NCBI GenBank assembly: GCA_017456685.1
Contig: JAFTIV010000122.1
Span: forward strand, 1-16,855
Source: Clostridia bacterium
GTDB lineage: Bacteria; Bacillota; Clostridia; Oscillospirales; CAG-272
DNA: 16,855 bases
Reading direction: 5' to 3'
The position numbers and the translations under genes are program-made. The notes beneath the pieces are model-generated. The model was given only the letters and a program-made list of their open reading frames with translations, was not told the DNA's origin and did no database searches. Shown piece by piece: positions 1 through 6,686 of this stretch (its first letter is position 1; each line of letters opens with the position of its first letter).

Positions 1-996
1 GTCTGCAAGGTCTCCTGAGCAACACTCAAGGGTTCTTACTGGAATATCAAGTGTTCTAAAGAGGTCAACTGTGTTTTGCCAGAGCTTGTCGAACCACATA
101 GGACTGTCCTCGGGCTTACAAACAACAATCATTTCCTGCTTCTCGAACTGGTGAATTCTATATACTCCGCGCTCCTCAATTCCGTGTGCGCCCTTCTCCT
201 TACGGAAGCAGGGTGAGTATGAGGTGAGGGTTTGAGGAAGGGTGTCCTCGGGAACTATTGTGTCAATGAATTTACCTATCATAGAGTGCTCACTTGTACC
301 GATGAGATAAAGGTCCTCGCCTTCTATCTTGTACATCATTGCCTCCATCTCGGCAAAGGACATAACTCCAGTTACAACCTCGCTTCTAATCATAAATGGT
401 GGAATGCAGTAGGTAAAGCCTCTGTCAATCATAAAATCGCGTGCGTACGAAATGATAGATGAATGAAGCCTTGCAATATCGCCCATAAGGTAATAGAAGC
501 CGTTTCCTGCAACGCGTCTTGCACTATCAAGGTCGATGCCTGCAAGCTTTTCCATAATTTCGGTGTGATAAGGGATTTCAAAGTCTGGAACAACAGGCTC
601 GCCATATCTTTGAACCTCTACATTTTCGCTATCGTCCTTACCGATAGGAACGCTTGGGTCGATAATGTTAGGGATTACCATCATTATCCTCTTAACCTTC
701 TCTGCGTACTCCTCCTCGAGGGTCTCAAGCTCTGCCAAGCGCTTTGCTGCGTTGCTCACCTGAGTCTTAACCTCGTTTGCCTCGTCACGCTTGCCCTGAG
801 CCATAAGCGCACCGATTTGCTTTGAGAGCTTATTTCTGTCTGCGCGAAGATTATCAGCCTCCTGCTTGAATGCACGATACTGCTTATCAAGCTCAATTAC
901 CTCGTCAACGAGAGGAAGCTTTGAGTCCTGAAACTTGTTTTTGATGTTTTGCTTAACAACATCGGGGTTTTCTCTTAGAAACTTTAAATCAATCAT
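1..996 (-). CDS. serS: Seryl-tRNA synthetase (3' end beyond window)
   Basis: Charges tRNA-Ser with serine in the cytoplasm. The first 332 codons are visible; the C-terminal part lies beyond the left edge. The start ATG (994-996) gives MIDLKFLRENPDVV, the usual SerRS beginning, behind a GGAGG site at 1003-1007. Residues about 30-105 are charged and heptad-like, matching the tRNA-binding coiled-coil arm. The class II catalytic core follows, with motif 2 visible as CFRKEKGAHG then ERGVYRIHQFEKQE, and ECCSGDLAD near the left edge. The motif 2 wording differs from the E. coli-type GLIRQHQFDKVE and may belong to a different SerRS clade (inference). Expression is probably controlled by the T-box leader upstream. 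Confidence 0.96.
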   Translation of the reverse strand, partial: MIDLKFLRENPDVVKQNIKNKFQDSKLPLVDEVIELDKQYRAFKQEADNLRADRNKLSKQIGALMAQGKRDEANEVKTQVSNAAKRLAELETLEEEYAEKVKRIMMVIPNIIDPSVPIGKDDSENVEVQRYGEPVVPDFEIPYHTEIMEKLAGIDLDSARRVAGNGFYYLMGDIARLHSSIISYARDFMIDRGFTYCIPPFMIRSEVVTGVMSFAEMEAMMYKIEGEDLYLIGTSEHSMIGKFIDTIVPEDTLPQTLTSYSPCFRKEKGAHGIEERGVYRIHQFEKQEMIVVCKPEDSPMWFDKLWQNTVDLFRTLDIPVRTLECCSGDLAD

Positions 997-1058
997 ATTA
1001 TACCTCCAAAGGATTTGTTTACAAAAATTATTTTATATTGAGCATATTGCTACAATTA

Positions 1059-1180
1059 TAATCGGTTAGAAGCAAGAAAGGCAAGGCGCAACGGCAAGTA
1101 GATGGGCGAGGGTGTACCTCTGCGTACATTGAGCTCAACTACGAGTAGCAACGAAGTATTTCGACGCTTATCACCGATTA
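1059..1180. repeat. 122-bp element with terminal inverted repeats (MITE/REP-like)
   Basis: The stretch begins TAATCGGTTAGAAGC and ends with the near reverse complement of that sequence, GCTTATCACCGATTA. The outer 8 bp match perfectly and about 13 of the outer 15 match. Inside are a TGTAC/GTACA hairpin (1113-1128), the palindrome TTGAGCTCAA and GC-richer DNA than the flanks. It sits between the T-box terminator and the serS ribosome binding site, so it would be part of the serS mRNA. No reading frame is apparent. This resembles small non-coding repeat elements of Firmicutes, but its copy number elsewhere cannot be seen from one window. Confidence 0.55.
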
Positions 1181-1215
1181 CAAATAAAAAGCACCCTTAC
1201 ACAAAATAAGGGTGC
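1181..1215 (-). terminator. T-box regulatory terminator of serS
   Basis: A 9-bp stem (GCACCCTTA 1191-1199 with TAAGGGTGC 1207-1215) is followed on the minus strand by a run of T. It lies directly after the T-box motif, the position of the alternative terminator in T-box leaders. Confidence 0.9.
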
Positions 1216-1388
1216 AAAAATACACGGTACCACCTTAGGTTTAACTCACGACCGATAACGAGGTCAGGCGTTGCGTTCTACGCACGGCTCGAGAATGGAA
1301 CACCACATACACGCCGACACCTCACAGCAAATGGCATCGGTCTCTTGTTCGTGCTGATAGTGGCTATTTTTCTGTCTTAGCCTTTTAT
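1181..1388 (-). promoter_or_regulatory. T-box riboswitch leader, serine type
   Basis: T-box leaders sense uncharged tRNA and let transcription pass the terminator when the amino acid is scarce. The minus strand carries the near-canonical T-box core AGGTGGTACCGTG (about 1223-1235), followed by a terminator stem and T run. Upstream, about 1260-1388 fold into stem-I-like hairpins, including an apical arm with CCGATGCC paired to GGTGTCGG. A TCC followed by A (1297-1299) lies in the expected specifier region and would read serine, consistent with serS downstream. The exact specifier assignment is inferred without a folded model. Confidence 0.85.
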
Positions 1389-1394
1389 ACGAAG

Positions 1395-1423
1395 ATTTTA
1401 GCACAAAAAAAGAGTCTTGTCAA
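1395..1423 (-). promoter_or_regulatory. SigA promoter of serS
   Basis: The minus strand reads TTGACA (1418-1423), a 17-nt spacer, then TAAAAT (1395-1400). Transcription would start near 1388 and run through the T-box leader into serS. Confidence 0.85.
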
Positions 1424-1487
1424 GTAATAATTAAATTTTTCCTTGCATAAGGTTTAATAGGAAAATTAAATTCGAAGGAGAAAGCCA

Positions 1488-3008
1488 ATGAATACAACAG
1501 ATAAGACAAAAAACGAGCATCTTTGCTCGCTTTGCTGTGACACGACTATAACTCACGATGTGAGCGAGGAGTTTACTCTGCCTGATTATGTAAACGAGGT
1601 AAGGCGAGTTTTGACAACGAGGGCGCAGGTGCTACCAGAGAGCAAGTACATAGCAGACACACAGGGTGGGGTGTCACTTGATTTTGGTGGAACGATAACA
1701 TATTTCGTGATTTACACCGATGACGAGGGCAAGCTATGCTCTACTCCTCTATCAAGCAATTACGAGGCTACAACCGTGCTTAAAAGCCGTCCAAGTGAGC
1801 TTTTTATCGACACAGTCCCCGATAGTGTTACAACGAGGGTCAGCGCGCCACGCAGGCTCACAATAAAGACCCGTCTAAGGAGCAGAATCTTTGGCTATGA
1901 GGAGAGTGAAATATGTGAGAGCATCGCGCAAAAGTCAAGCGCAGATGAGCTTTTCATTGAAAGGCTTCCTATCGCCGTTAAGACCCTTAGTGTACGCTCG
2001 TCAAGCCTTCAGGGAGTTAAAATAAGCGAAAGGCTCGACACAGGAGCGCTTCCGTCGCTTCGTCCTGTGCTTTGCGATGCAAATGTGATTTTGAACGATG
2101 TCAAAGCATCAAATGGCGCGATTTGCTGTCGTGGTGAGCTAAGAGTTAGCTGTGTTTGCGAGAGCGAGGGTGAGCTTTTAACCTTGTCAAGGGTATGCCC
2201 TGTTTACGAGGATGTTGAGCTTGAGGGGGCGAGCGTTGGCGATAGTGCAAGAGCAAATGCAAGATGCGTAAGCCTCTCTATTTCAAGCGAGGAGGGCGAG
2301 GGTGGTGTCCAAATTTTCTTTGATGCCGTATGCGAGCTTGAGTGCGAGGCGCTAAGAGTATGTGAGGCTACGCTGACAAAGGATGCGTATTCAACAAGGC
2401 ACCCTATGGATACAAAGCACCGCGAGCTTGAGGCTTATTCGCTTCTTGTTGCCTCAAACAGCTCGTTTTCTCTTAATGAGAGCGTAAAGCGAAGGAGCAA
2501 GGAAAATCTTGAAATTATAAGCACCATACTTGAGCCTGTGTGCGAAAAATGCGATCTAAAGGGTGAGCGCGCGGTGTTGTCTGGTCGTCTTTGCACAAGC
2601 ATTATTGCCAAGAACGAGGGTGGCGAGTTTATTTGTGAGAGCTACGATGTTCCATTTAAGCACGAGCTTGAGCTTGGTGCTGTGCGCGGAGATATTATAT
2701 CTCGCGCAAGCCTTAGTGCAAGCTTAGTGAGCGCAAAATACAGTGACGACAAGCTGATTTTGAATGCGGAGCTTTACCCGAGTGTTGAAATTATTGAAAG
2801 GTCGAGCTACACTATTCTCGATAGCGCAACCCTTAAAAAGGATACGGAATACAAAAGCGACGCATCCTGTGTGCGAGTTTTCTTCCCTAAGGACGGGGAT
2901 ATTCTTTGGGAGATTGCAAAGAGGTATCACACAACCGTTGAGAAAATAAAGAACGACAATGCGCTGGAGAGCGACTCTGTCGATGGGGTTAAGAGCATTA
3001 TAATTTAA
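1488..3008 (+). CDS. SipL-like spore-coat morphogenesis protein (SPOCS/DUF3794 and LysM)
   Basis: A 506-residue soluble protein without signal peptide or membrane segments. The N-terminal and middle parts are repetitive beta-rich SPOCS (DUF3794)-like units, roughly residues 20-110, 180-290 and 315-440. The C-terminal 45 residues form a LysM domain (VFFPKDGDILWEIAKRYHTT, then a KIKNDN stretch). Length and architecture match SipL of Clostridioides difficile (about 513 aa), which binds the SpoIVA ATPase on the forespore and tethers the coat, and is analogous to Bacillus SpoVID. Function in this organism is inferred from architecture. The ATG has an AAGGAG site about 7 nt upstream. The gene is divergent from serS, and no convincing sporulation-sigma promoter could be called. 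It ends at a bidirectional terminator. Confidence 0.85.
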   Translation: MNTTDKTKNEHLCSLCCDTTITHDVSEEFTLPDYVNEVRRVLTTRAQVLPESKYIADTQGGVSLDFGGTITYFVIYTDDEGKLCSTPLSSNYEATTVLKSRPSELFIDTVPDSVTTRVSAPRRLTIKTRLRSRIFGYEESEICESIAQKSSADELFIERLPIAVKTLSVRSSSLQGVKISERLDTGALPSLRPVLCDANVILNDVKASNGAICCRGELRVSCVCESEGELLTLSRVCPVYEDVELEGASVGDSARANARCVSLSISSEEGEGGVQIFFDAVCELECEALRVCEATLTKDAYSTRHPMDTKHRELEAYSLLVASNSSFSLNESVKRRSKENLEIISTILEPVCEKCDLKGERAVLSGRLCTSIIAKNEGGEFICESYDVPFKHELELGAVRGDIISRASLSASLVSAKYSDDKLILNAELYPSVEIIERSSYTILDSATLKKDTEYKSDASCVRVFFPKDGDILWEIAKRYHTTVEKIKNDNALESDSVDGVKSIII

Positions 3009-3024
3009 AAATTTAAGCTATATG

Positions 3025-3060
3025 TAAAAAATGACCACTCTGGTGAGTGGTCATTTTTAT
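3025..3060. terminator. Bidirectional terminator
   Basis: A perfect 10-bp stem (ATGACCACTC 3031-3040, loop TGGT, GAGTGGTCAT 3045-3054) is flanked by an A run on the left and a T run on the right. It serves the SipL-like gene on the plus strand and the 104-aa gene on the minus strand, and abuts the stop codon of the latter. Confidence 0.9.
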
Positions 3061-3374
3061 TACATAAGTATATGCGCAACCGATTTGTTCGAGCTTTCGG
3101 GAACGGAAATAACGGCGGTTTTGCCATCATTAAACTCAACCTGATACTTTGTTCCTATAACCATTTTGTTCTTGAACGAAATCAAAGTTCCGCTTGAGAC
3201 AATCGTGCAGGATTTTATGTCTGCCTTGCCAAAGGTGTAATCCTCTTTGGTCTTCACTCCGTAAATAACGAGAGTTTGCTCATCCACATAGTTCAAAAAG
3301 CAATGAGGAAAATCAGCTCCTGTTACTTCTCCGTGTGCAAGAGCTTGTCTTGCCAAATTTGAAAAAAGTCCCAT
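3060..3374 (-). CDS. Hypothetical small protein divergent from XRE regulator
   Basis: A 104-residue protein with no membrane segment. After a short polar N-terminus (MGLFSNLARQA) it is a run of alternating beta-like strands (TLISFKNKMVIGTKYQVEF, TAVISVP), compatible with a small PH-like or beta-barrel fold; that is a guess from pattern only. The ribosome binding site is AAAGGAG before the ATG. The promoter is a clear TTGACA-17-TAAAAT overlapped by a long inverted repeat, so the neighbouring XRE repressor probably controls it. No recognised family. Confidence 0.75.
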   Translation of the reverse strand: MGLFSNLARQALAHGEVTGADFPHCFLNYVDEQTLVIYGVKTKEDYTFGKADIKSCTIVSSGTLISFKNKMVIGTKYQVEFNDGKTAVISVPESSNKSVAHILM

Positions 3375-3405
3375 ATTTTTTCTCCTTTATTGTATTAGTA
3401 ATTTT

Positions 3406-3434
3406 ATTTTATCACAAAATGAGATAAATGTCAA
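3406..3434 (-). promoter_or_regulatory. SigA promoter of the 104-aa gene
   Basis: The minus strand reads TTGACA (3429-3434), 17 nt, then TAAAAT (3406-3411). The spacer is one arm of the 16-bp inverted repeat, so a protein bound there would block RNA polymerase. Confidence 0.85.
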
Positions 3435-3450
3435 TATCTCAATTTGTGAT
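3411..3450. promoter_or_regulatory. Inverted-repeat operator between divergent genes
   Basis: Arms ATCACAAAATGAGATA (3411-3426) and TATCTCAATTTGTGAT (3435-3450) are reverse complements except for one base, separated by 8 nt. They cover the minus-strand promoter and the likely -35 region of the plus-strand gene. This fits an operator for the adjacent XRE protein, giving autoregulation and control of the 104-aa gene; binding is inferred. Confidence 0.7.
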
Positions 3451-3471
3451 TTTATATAATTTTAATAATAC
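3444..3471 (+). promoter_or_regulatory. Probable promoter of the XRE regulator gene
   Basis: TTGTGA (3444-3449), 16 nt, TAATAC (3466-3471) lies 21 nt before the XRE start codon. A TATAAT at 3455-3460 is an alternative -10 but has no good -35 at the right distance. The -35 overlaps the right arm of the inverted repeat. Confidence 0.45.
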
Positions 3472-3492
3472 TAACGTTTTTAAGGAGATATT

Positions 3493-3699
3493 ATGAGAAT
3501 TAAGGACATTAGAGAGGACAGCGATATTACCCAACAGCAAATTGCCGATTTTTTGCATATAAAGCAAAACACCTATTCTCAATACGAAAATGGGCACAGG
3601 CAAATTCCGCTTGATTTGCTTATAAAGCTTTCCTACTTTTATAACACGAGTGTGGATTATCTCTTAGGGCTTACTGACAACAAAAAGCGATATGACTAA
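3493..3699 (+). CDS. XRE-family helix-turn-helix transcriptional regulator
   Basis: A 68-residue single-domain DNA-binding protein (HTH_3/Cro-C1 type). The helix-turn-helix is visible as TQQQIADFLHIKQNTYSQYE (residues 13-32), followed by the usual GHRQIPLDLLIKLSYFYNTS and VDYLLGLTD. There is no C-terminal sensor or dimerisation domain. It starts at an ATG preceded by AAGGAG (3482-3487) and ends before a strong terminator. Arrangement with the 104-aa gene across a shared inverted repeat suggests a local repressor; the inducing signal is unknown. Confidence 0.92.
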   Translation: MRIKDIREDSDITQQQIADFLHIKQNTYSQYENGHRQIPLDLLIKLSYFYNTSVDYLLGLTDNKKRYD

Positions 3700-3700
3700 A

Positions 3701-3743
3701 AAATATGCCTCTTGCGAAAAATTGCAAGAGGCATATTTTATTT
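3701..3743. terminator. Bidirectional terminator between XRE gene and uvrA
   Basis: A 15-bp perfect stem (3701-3715 with 3724-3738, core TATGCCTCTTGC) has an 8-nt loop. T-rich sequence follows on both strands, so it ends both the XRE transcript and the convergent uvrBA transcript. Confidence 0.9.
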
Positions 3744-3753
3744 TAGAATAGAT

Positions 3754-6588
3754 TTAGTCCTTATAGCCATTGAGTGCCTTTTTGACATATATTCCTGTAT
3801 ATGAGGTGGGGTGCTGTGCAACCTCCTCGGGCGTTCCTGTTGCTACAATTCTTCCGCCCTCTTCTCCGCCCTCGGGACCGAGGTCGATTATATAGTCTGC
3901 GGTCTTTATAACATCGAGGTTGTGCTCAATTACAAGCACGCTATTGCCCGCATCGACAAGGCGCTGAAGCACGCCTATAAGTCTTTTAACATCGTCGGTG
4001 TGAAGTCCTGTGGTTGGCTCGTCAAGAATATATATTGTCTTTCCTGTGGAGCGCTTAGATAGCTCAGTTGCGAGCTTAACCCTTTGAGCCTCACCGCCCG
4101 AAAGGGTTGTCGAGGACTGACCTATTTTTACATAGCCAAGACCGACATCGCAAATTGTTTGGAGCTTACGAGAGATTGTGGGAATGTCAGCAAAGAATAT
4201 TGCGCCCTCCTCTGCCGTCATATCAAGGACATCAGCAATATTTTTGCCCTTGAATTTCACCTCGAGCGTGTCGCGATTATAGCGCATTCCCTTACACACA
4301 TCACACTTTACATAGACATCTGGAAGGAAGTGCATCTCTATCTTTTTAACTCCGTCACCCTCACAGCTTTCGCATCTACCTCCCTTTACATTGAACGAGA
4401 AGCGACCTGGGCCATACGAGCGCATTTTTGCATCTGGGGTTTTGGCAAACAAATCTCTAATTTCATTGAAAAGACCCGTATATGTGGCTGGATTTGACCT
4501 TGGAGTGCGTCCTATTGGGGATTGGTCGATTGCGATTACCTTATCAAGCGCCTCGTAGCCCTCTATGCCGTCACATTTGCCCGGGTAGGTTATTGCGCGA
4601 TTTAGCTTTTTCGCAAGGGCTTGAAGAAGGATTTTGTTTACAAGAGAGCTTTTGCCAGAGCCCGAAACACCTGTTACTGTAACGAAGCATCCAAGTGGGA
4701 TTTCTACATCAATATTTTTGAGGTTATTCTCTCTTGCGCCCTGGATGTTATGGAAGCTACCATTGCCCTTGCGCCTTTTTTCAGGCACAGGAATTTGCTT
4801 TCTTCCACTAAGATATGCGCCAGTTATTGACTTTTTATTTTGCATTATTTCCTCGGGTGTGCCTTGAGCCACGACCTCTCCGCCGTGAACTCCTGCACCA
4901 GGTCCTATATCTACGATATAATCCGAGCTGAGCATTGTTTCCTCGTCGTGCTCAACGACAATCACGCTATTTCCTACATCGCGAAGGTCCTTTAGTGTCT
5001 TTATCAGCTTAGTGTTATCGCGCTGATGAAGTCCTATGCTTGGCTCGTCAAGAATATACAAAACACCAACAAGGGACGAGCCTATCTGTGTCGCTAATCT
5101 AATTCTTTGAGCCTCTCCGCCCGAAAGGGTTGATGCCTTTCTTGCAAGGGTAAGGTATTCAAGTCCTACGCTACTCATAAAGCCAAGGCGCGCACGGATT
5201 TCCTTAAGAATTTCCTTTGCGATTGTCTGCTCACTCTCGCTAAAGGTAAGGCTGTTTATAAACGCAAGCTCGTCAGTTACGGACATACGGCAGAATTCGT
5301 CTATATTCTTGCCACCGATGGTTACGGAAAGCGAGAATTCATTTAGGCGCTGACCGTGACATTTTGGACACGGGGTCTCCTCAATGAACTGCTCATAATA
5401 TTCATCGCCCATCATTTTTATTCTACCTTCAATGATGCCGATTATGCCCTCGAACTTTACAGTTTGGCGCTTGTGTTGCTTTGCAAAGTATCTATCAATT
5501 GTATAATACTCATCGCCTGTACCATAAAGAAGTGCGTTTAATTGCTCGGGGGTGTAGTCCTTAATAGGCTTTGAAAGGTCGAAGCCAAAGCGCTCTCCTG
5601 CTGCCTTTATAAGGGGTCCCATCCAGCTCTCGTCGTCTATGGTTTTAAAGCCATTTACTGCAATTGCACCTTGATTTAATGACAGGGAGTGGTCGGGAAT
5701 TATCTTTTCTGGTGAAAGATTTCTCATCTCGCCAATTCCCGCACAATGTGGGCACGCGCCAAAGGGATTATTGAACGAGAATGAGCGAGGCTCTATCTCG
5801 CCAAAGCTTATTCCGTGCTCCTCGCAGGCGTAGTTAGTTGAAAATTCAGTTTGCTCGCCCTCTCCCTCTCTTGGGACTGTGACGATTGCCATTTTGCCTT
5901 CAGCAAGCTTCAGGGCGGTTTCTACCGAGTCGGCAAGGCGCGGACGAATTGTGTCCTTCATAACAAGACGGTCAACTACTATATCAATATTGTGCTTTTT
6001 AGTCAGCTCAAGCTCAATATCCTCGTTTAAATCATAGAGTGTTCCGTTAACTCTTACTCTTGCATAGCCGTTCTTGCGCGCATCTGCAAGCACCCTCTCG
6101 TGCCTACCCTTTTTACCTCTTACAACGGGAGCGATAATCATAAAGCGCTCACCCTCGGGAAGGGTTAGTATTTTATCAATTATTTGGTCAACGCTCTGCT
6201 GTCTTATCTCCTTACCACACACAGGGCAATGAACAACACCAAGGCGCGCGTAAAGAAGCCTCAAATAGTCGTAAATCTCGGTAACCGTTCCAACGGTTGA
6301 GCGAGGGTTCTTTGAGGTGGTTTTTTGGTCTATTGAAATTGCAGGGGACAAGCCCTCTATGCTATCAACCTGAGGCTTATCAAGCTGACCAAGGAACATA
6401 CGAGCATACGAGGAGAGCGACTCAACGAAGCGACGATGACCCTCTGCATATATTGTGTCGAATGCAAGAGAGCTTTTTCCCGAGCCAGAAAGACCCGTCA
6501 AAACAACGAGCTTATCACGCGGAATGCTAATGTCTATATTCTTCAAATTATGAACTCTTGCACCCTTTATATCAATTTTGTTTATCAT
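3754..6588 (-). CDS. uvrA: Excinuclease ABC subunit UvrA
   Basis: Damage-recognition ATPase of nucleotide excision repair; a dimer scans DNA and loads UvrB. Length 944 aa is normal. Two ABC cassettes are seen: Walker [10 protein letters not shown] (32-40) and GVSGSGKSS (640-648), signatures LSGGEAQR (488-495 and 829-836), Walker [11 protein letters not shown] (511-520) and [10 protein letters not shown]. Zinc ligands are present: C121/C124 with C407/C410, C255/H258 with C279/C282, and C739/C742 with C762/C765. All catalytic motifs are intact. The ATG overlaps the TGA that would end a full-length uvrB (ATGA at 6585-6588), so the two were built for translational coupling. An AGGGAG about 7 nt upstream allows independent initiation. 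No SOS box was seen upstream of the operon. Confidence 0.98.
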   Translation of the reverse strand: MINKIDIKGARVHNLKNIDISIPRDKLVVLTGLSGSGKSSLAFDTIYAEGHRRFVESLSSYARMFLGQLDKPQVDSIEGLSPAISIDQKTTSKNPRSTVGTVTEIYDYLRLLYARLGVVHCPVCGKEIRQQSVDQIIDKILTLPEGERFMIIAPVVRGKKGRHERVLADARKNGYARVRVNGTLYDLNEDIELELTKKHNIDIVVDRLVMKDTIRPRLADSVETALKLAEGKMAIVTVPREGEGEQTEFSTNYACEEHGISFGEIEPRSFSFNNPFGACPHCAGIGEMRNLSPEKIIPDHSLSLNQGAIAVNGFKTIDDESWMGPLIKAAGERFGFDLSKPIKDYTPEQLNALLYGTGDEYYTIDRYFAKQHKRQTVKFEGIIGIIEGRIKMMGDEYYEQFIEETPCPKCHGQRLNEFSLSVTIGGKNIDEFCRMSVTDELAFINSLTFSESEQTIAKEILKEIRARLGFMSSVGLEYLTLARKASTLSGGEAQRIRLATQIGSSLVGVLYILDEPSIGLHQRDNTKLIKTLKDLRDVGNSVIVVEHDEETMLSSDYIVDIGPGAGVHGGEVVAQGTPEEIMQNKKSITGAYLSGRKQIPVPEKRRKGNGSFHNIQGARENNLKNIDVEIPLGCFVTVTGVSGSGKSSLVNKILLQALAKKLNRAITYPGKCDGIEGYEALDKVIAIDQSPIGRTPRSNPATYTGLFNEIRDLFAKTPDAKMRSYGPGRFSFNVKGGRCESCEGDGVKKIEMHFLPDVYVKCDVCKGMRYNRDTLEVKFKGKNIADVLDMTAEEGAIFFADIPTISRKLQTICDVGLGYVKIGQSSTTLSGGEAQRVKLATELSKRSTGKTIYILDEPTTGLHTDDVKRLIGVLQRLVDAGNSVLVIEHNLDVIKTADYIIDLGPEGGEEGGRIVATGTPEEVAQHPTSYTGIYVKKALNGYKD

Positions 6589-6686
6589 TCTTTTCTCCCT
6601 GAGGTAATTCTCAGCTCCTTTATTCTATCGCGAAGGAAGGCTGCCTTTTCGAACTCAAGCTTACGCGAAGCCTCGCGCATTTCCTA
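6585..6686 (-). pseudogene. UVR-domain tail of UvrB, separated by an in-frame TAG
   Basis: Reading uvrB straight through its TAG (6684-6686) gives EMREASRKLEFEKAAFLRD, then [13 protein letters not shown] and a TGA at 6585-6587. This is a textbook UVR motif, the C-terminal helical hairpin of UvrB that contacts UvrC. With it the frame is 658 residues, a normal UvrB length. The TGA overlaps the uvrA ATG. An ATG two codons after the TAG (6678-6680) opens a 31-codon ORF consisting of just this domain, which could be translated by reinitiation. Whether the tail is lost, read through, or made separately cannot be told from sequence. Confidence 0.85.

Noticed and set aside
232..825. Two plus-strand open frames (76 and 120 codons) opposite serS
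   Set aside because: They lie antisense inside the clearly coding serS frame, have no ribosome binding site and encode no recognisable domain.
1424..1487. Sporulation sigma (E or K) promoter before the SipL-like gene
   Set aside because: A GCATAAGGTT partially fits a -10 but no matching -35 lies at the right distance in this AT-rich stretch.
3811..6530. Several plus-strand open frames opposite uvrA
   Set aside because: These are antisense shadows of the highly conserved uvrA frame, with low-complexity Cys/Leu-rich translations typical of such shadows.
6684..6686. General recoding of TAG as an amino acid in this organism
   Set aside because: The NUDIX gene at 16292 ends at a TAG followed by further in-frame TAGs and no meaningful extension, so TAG works as a stop here.
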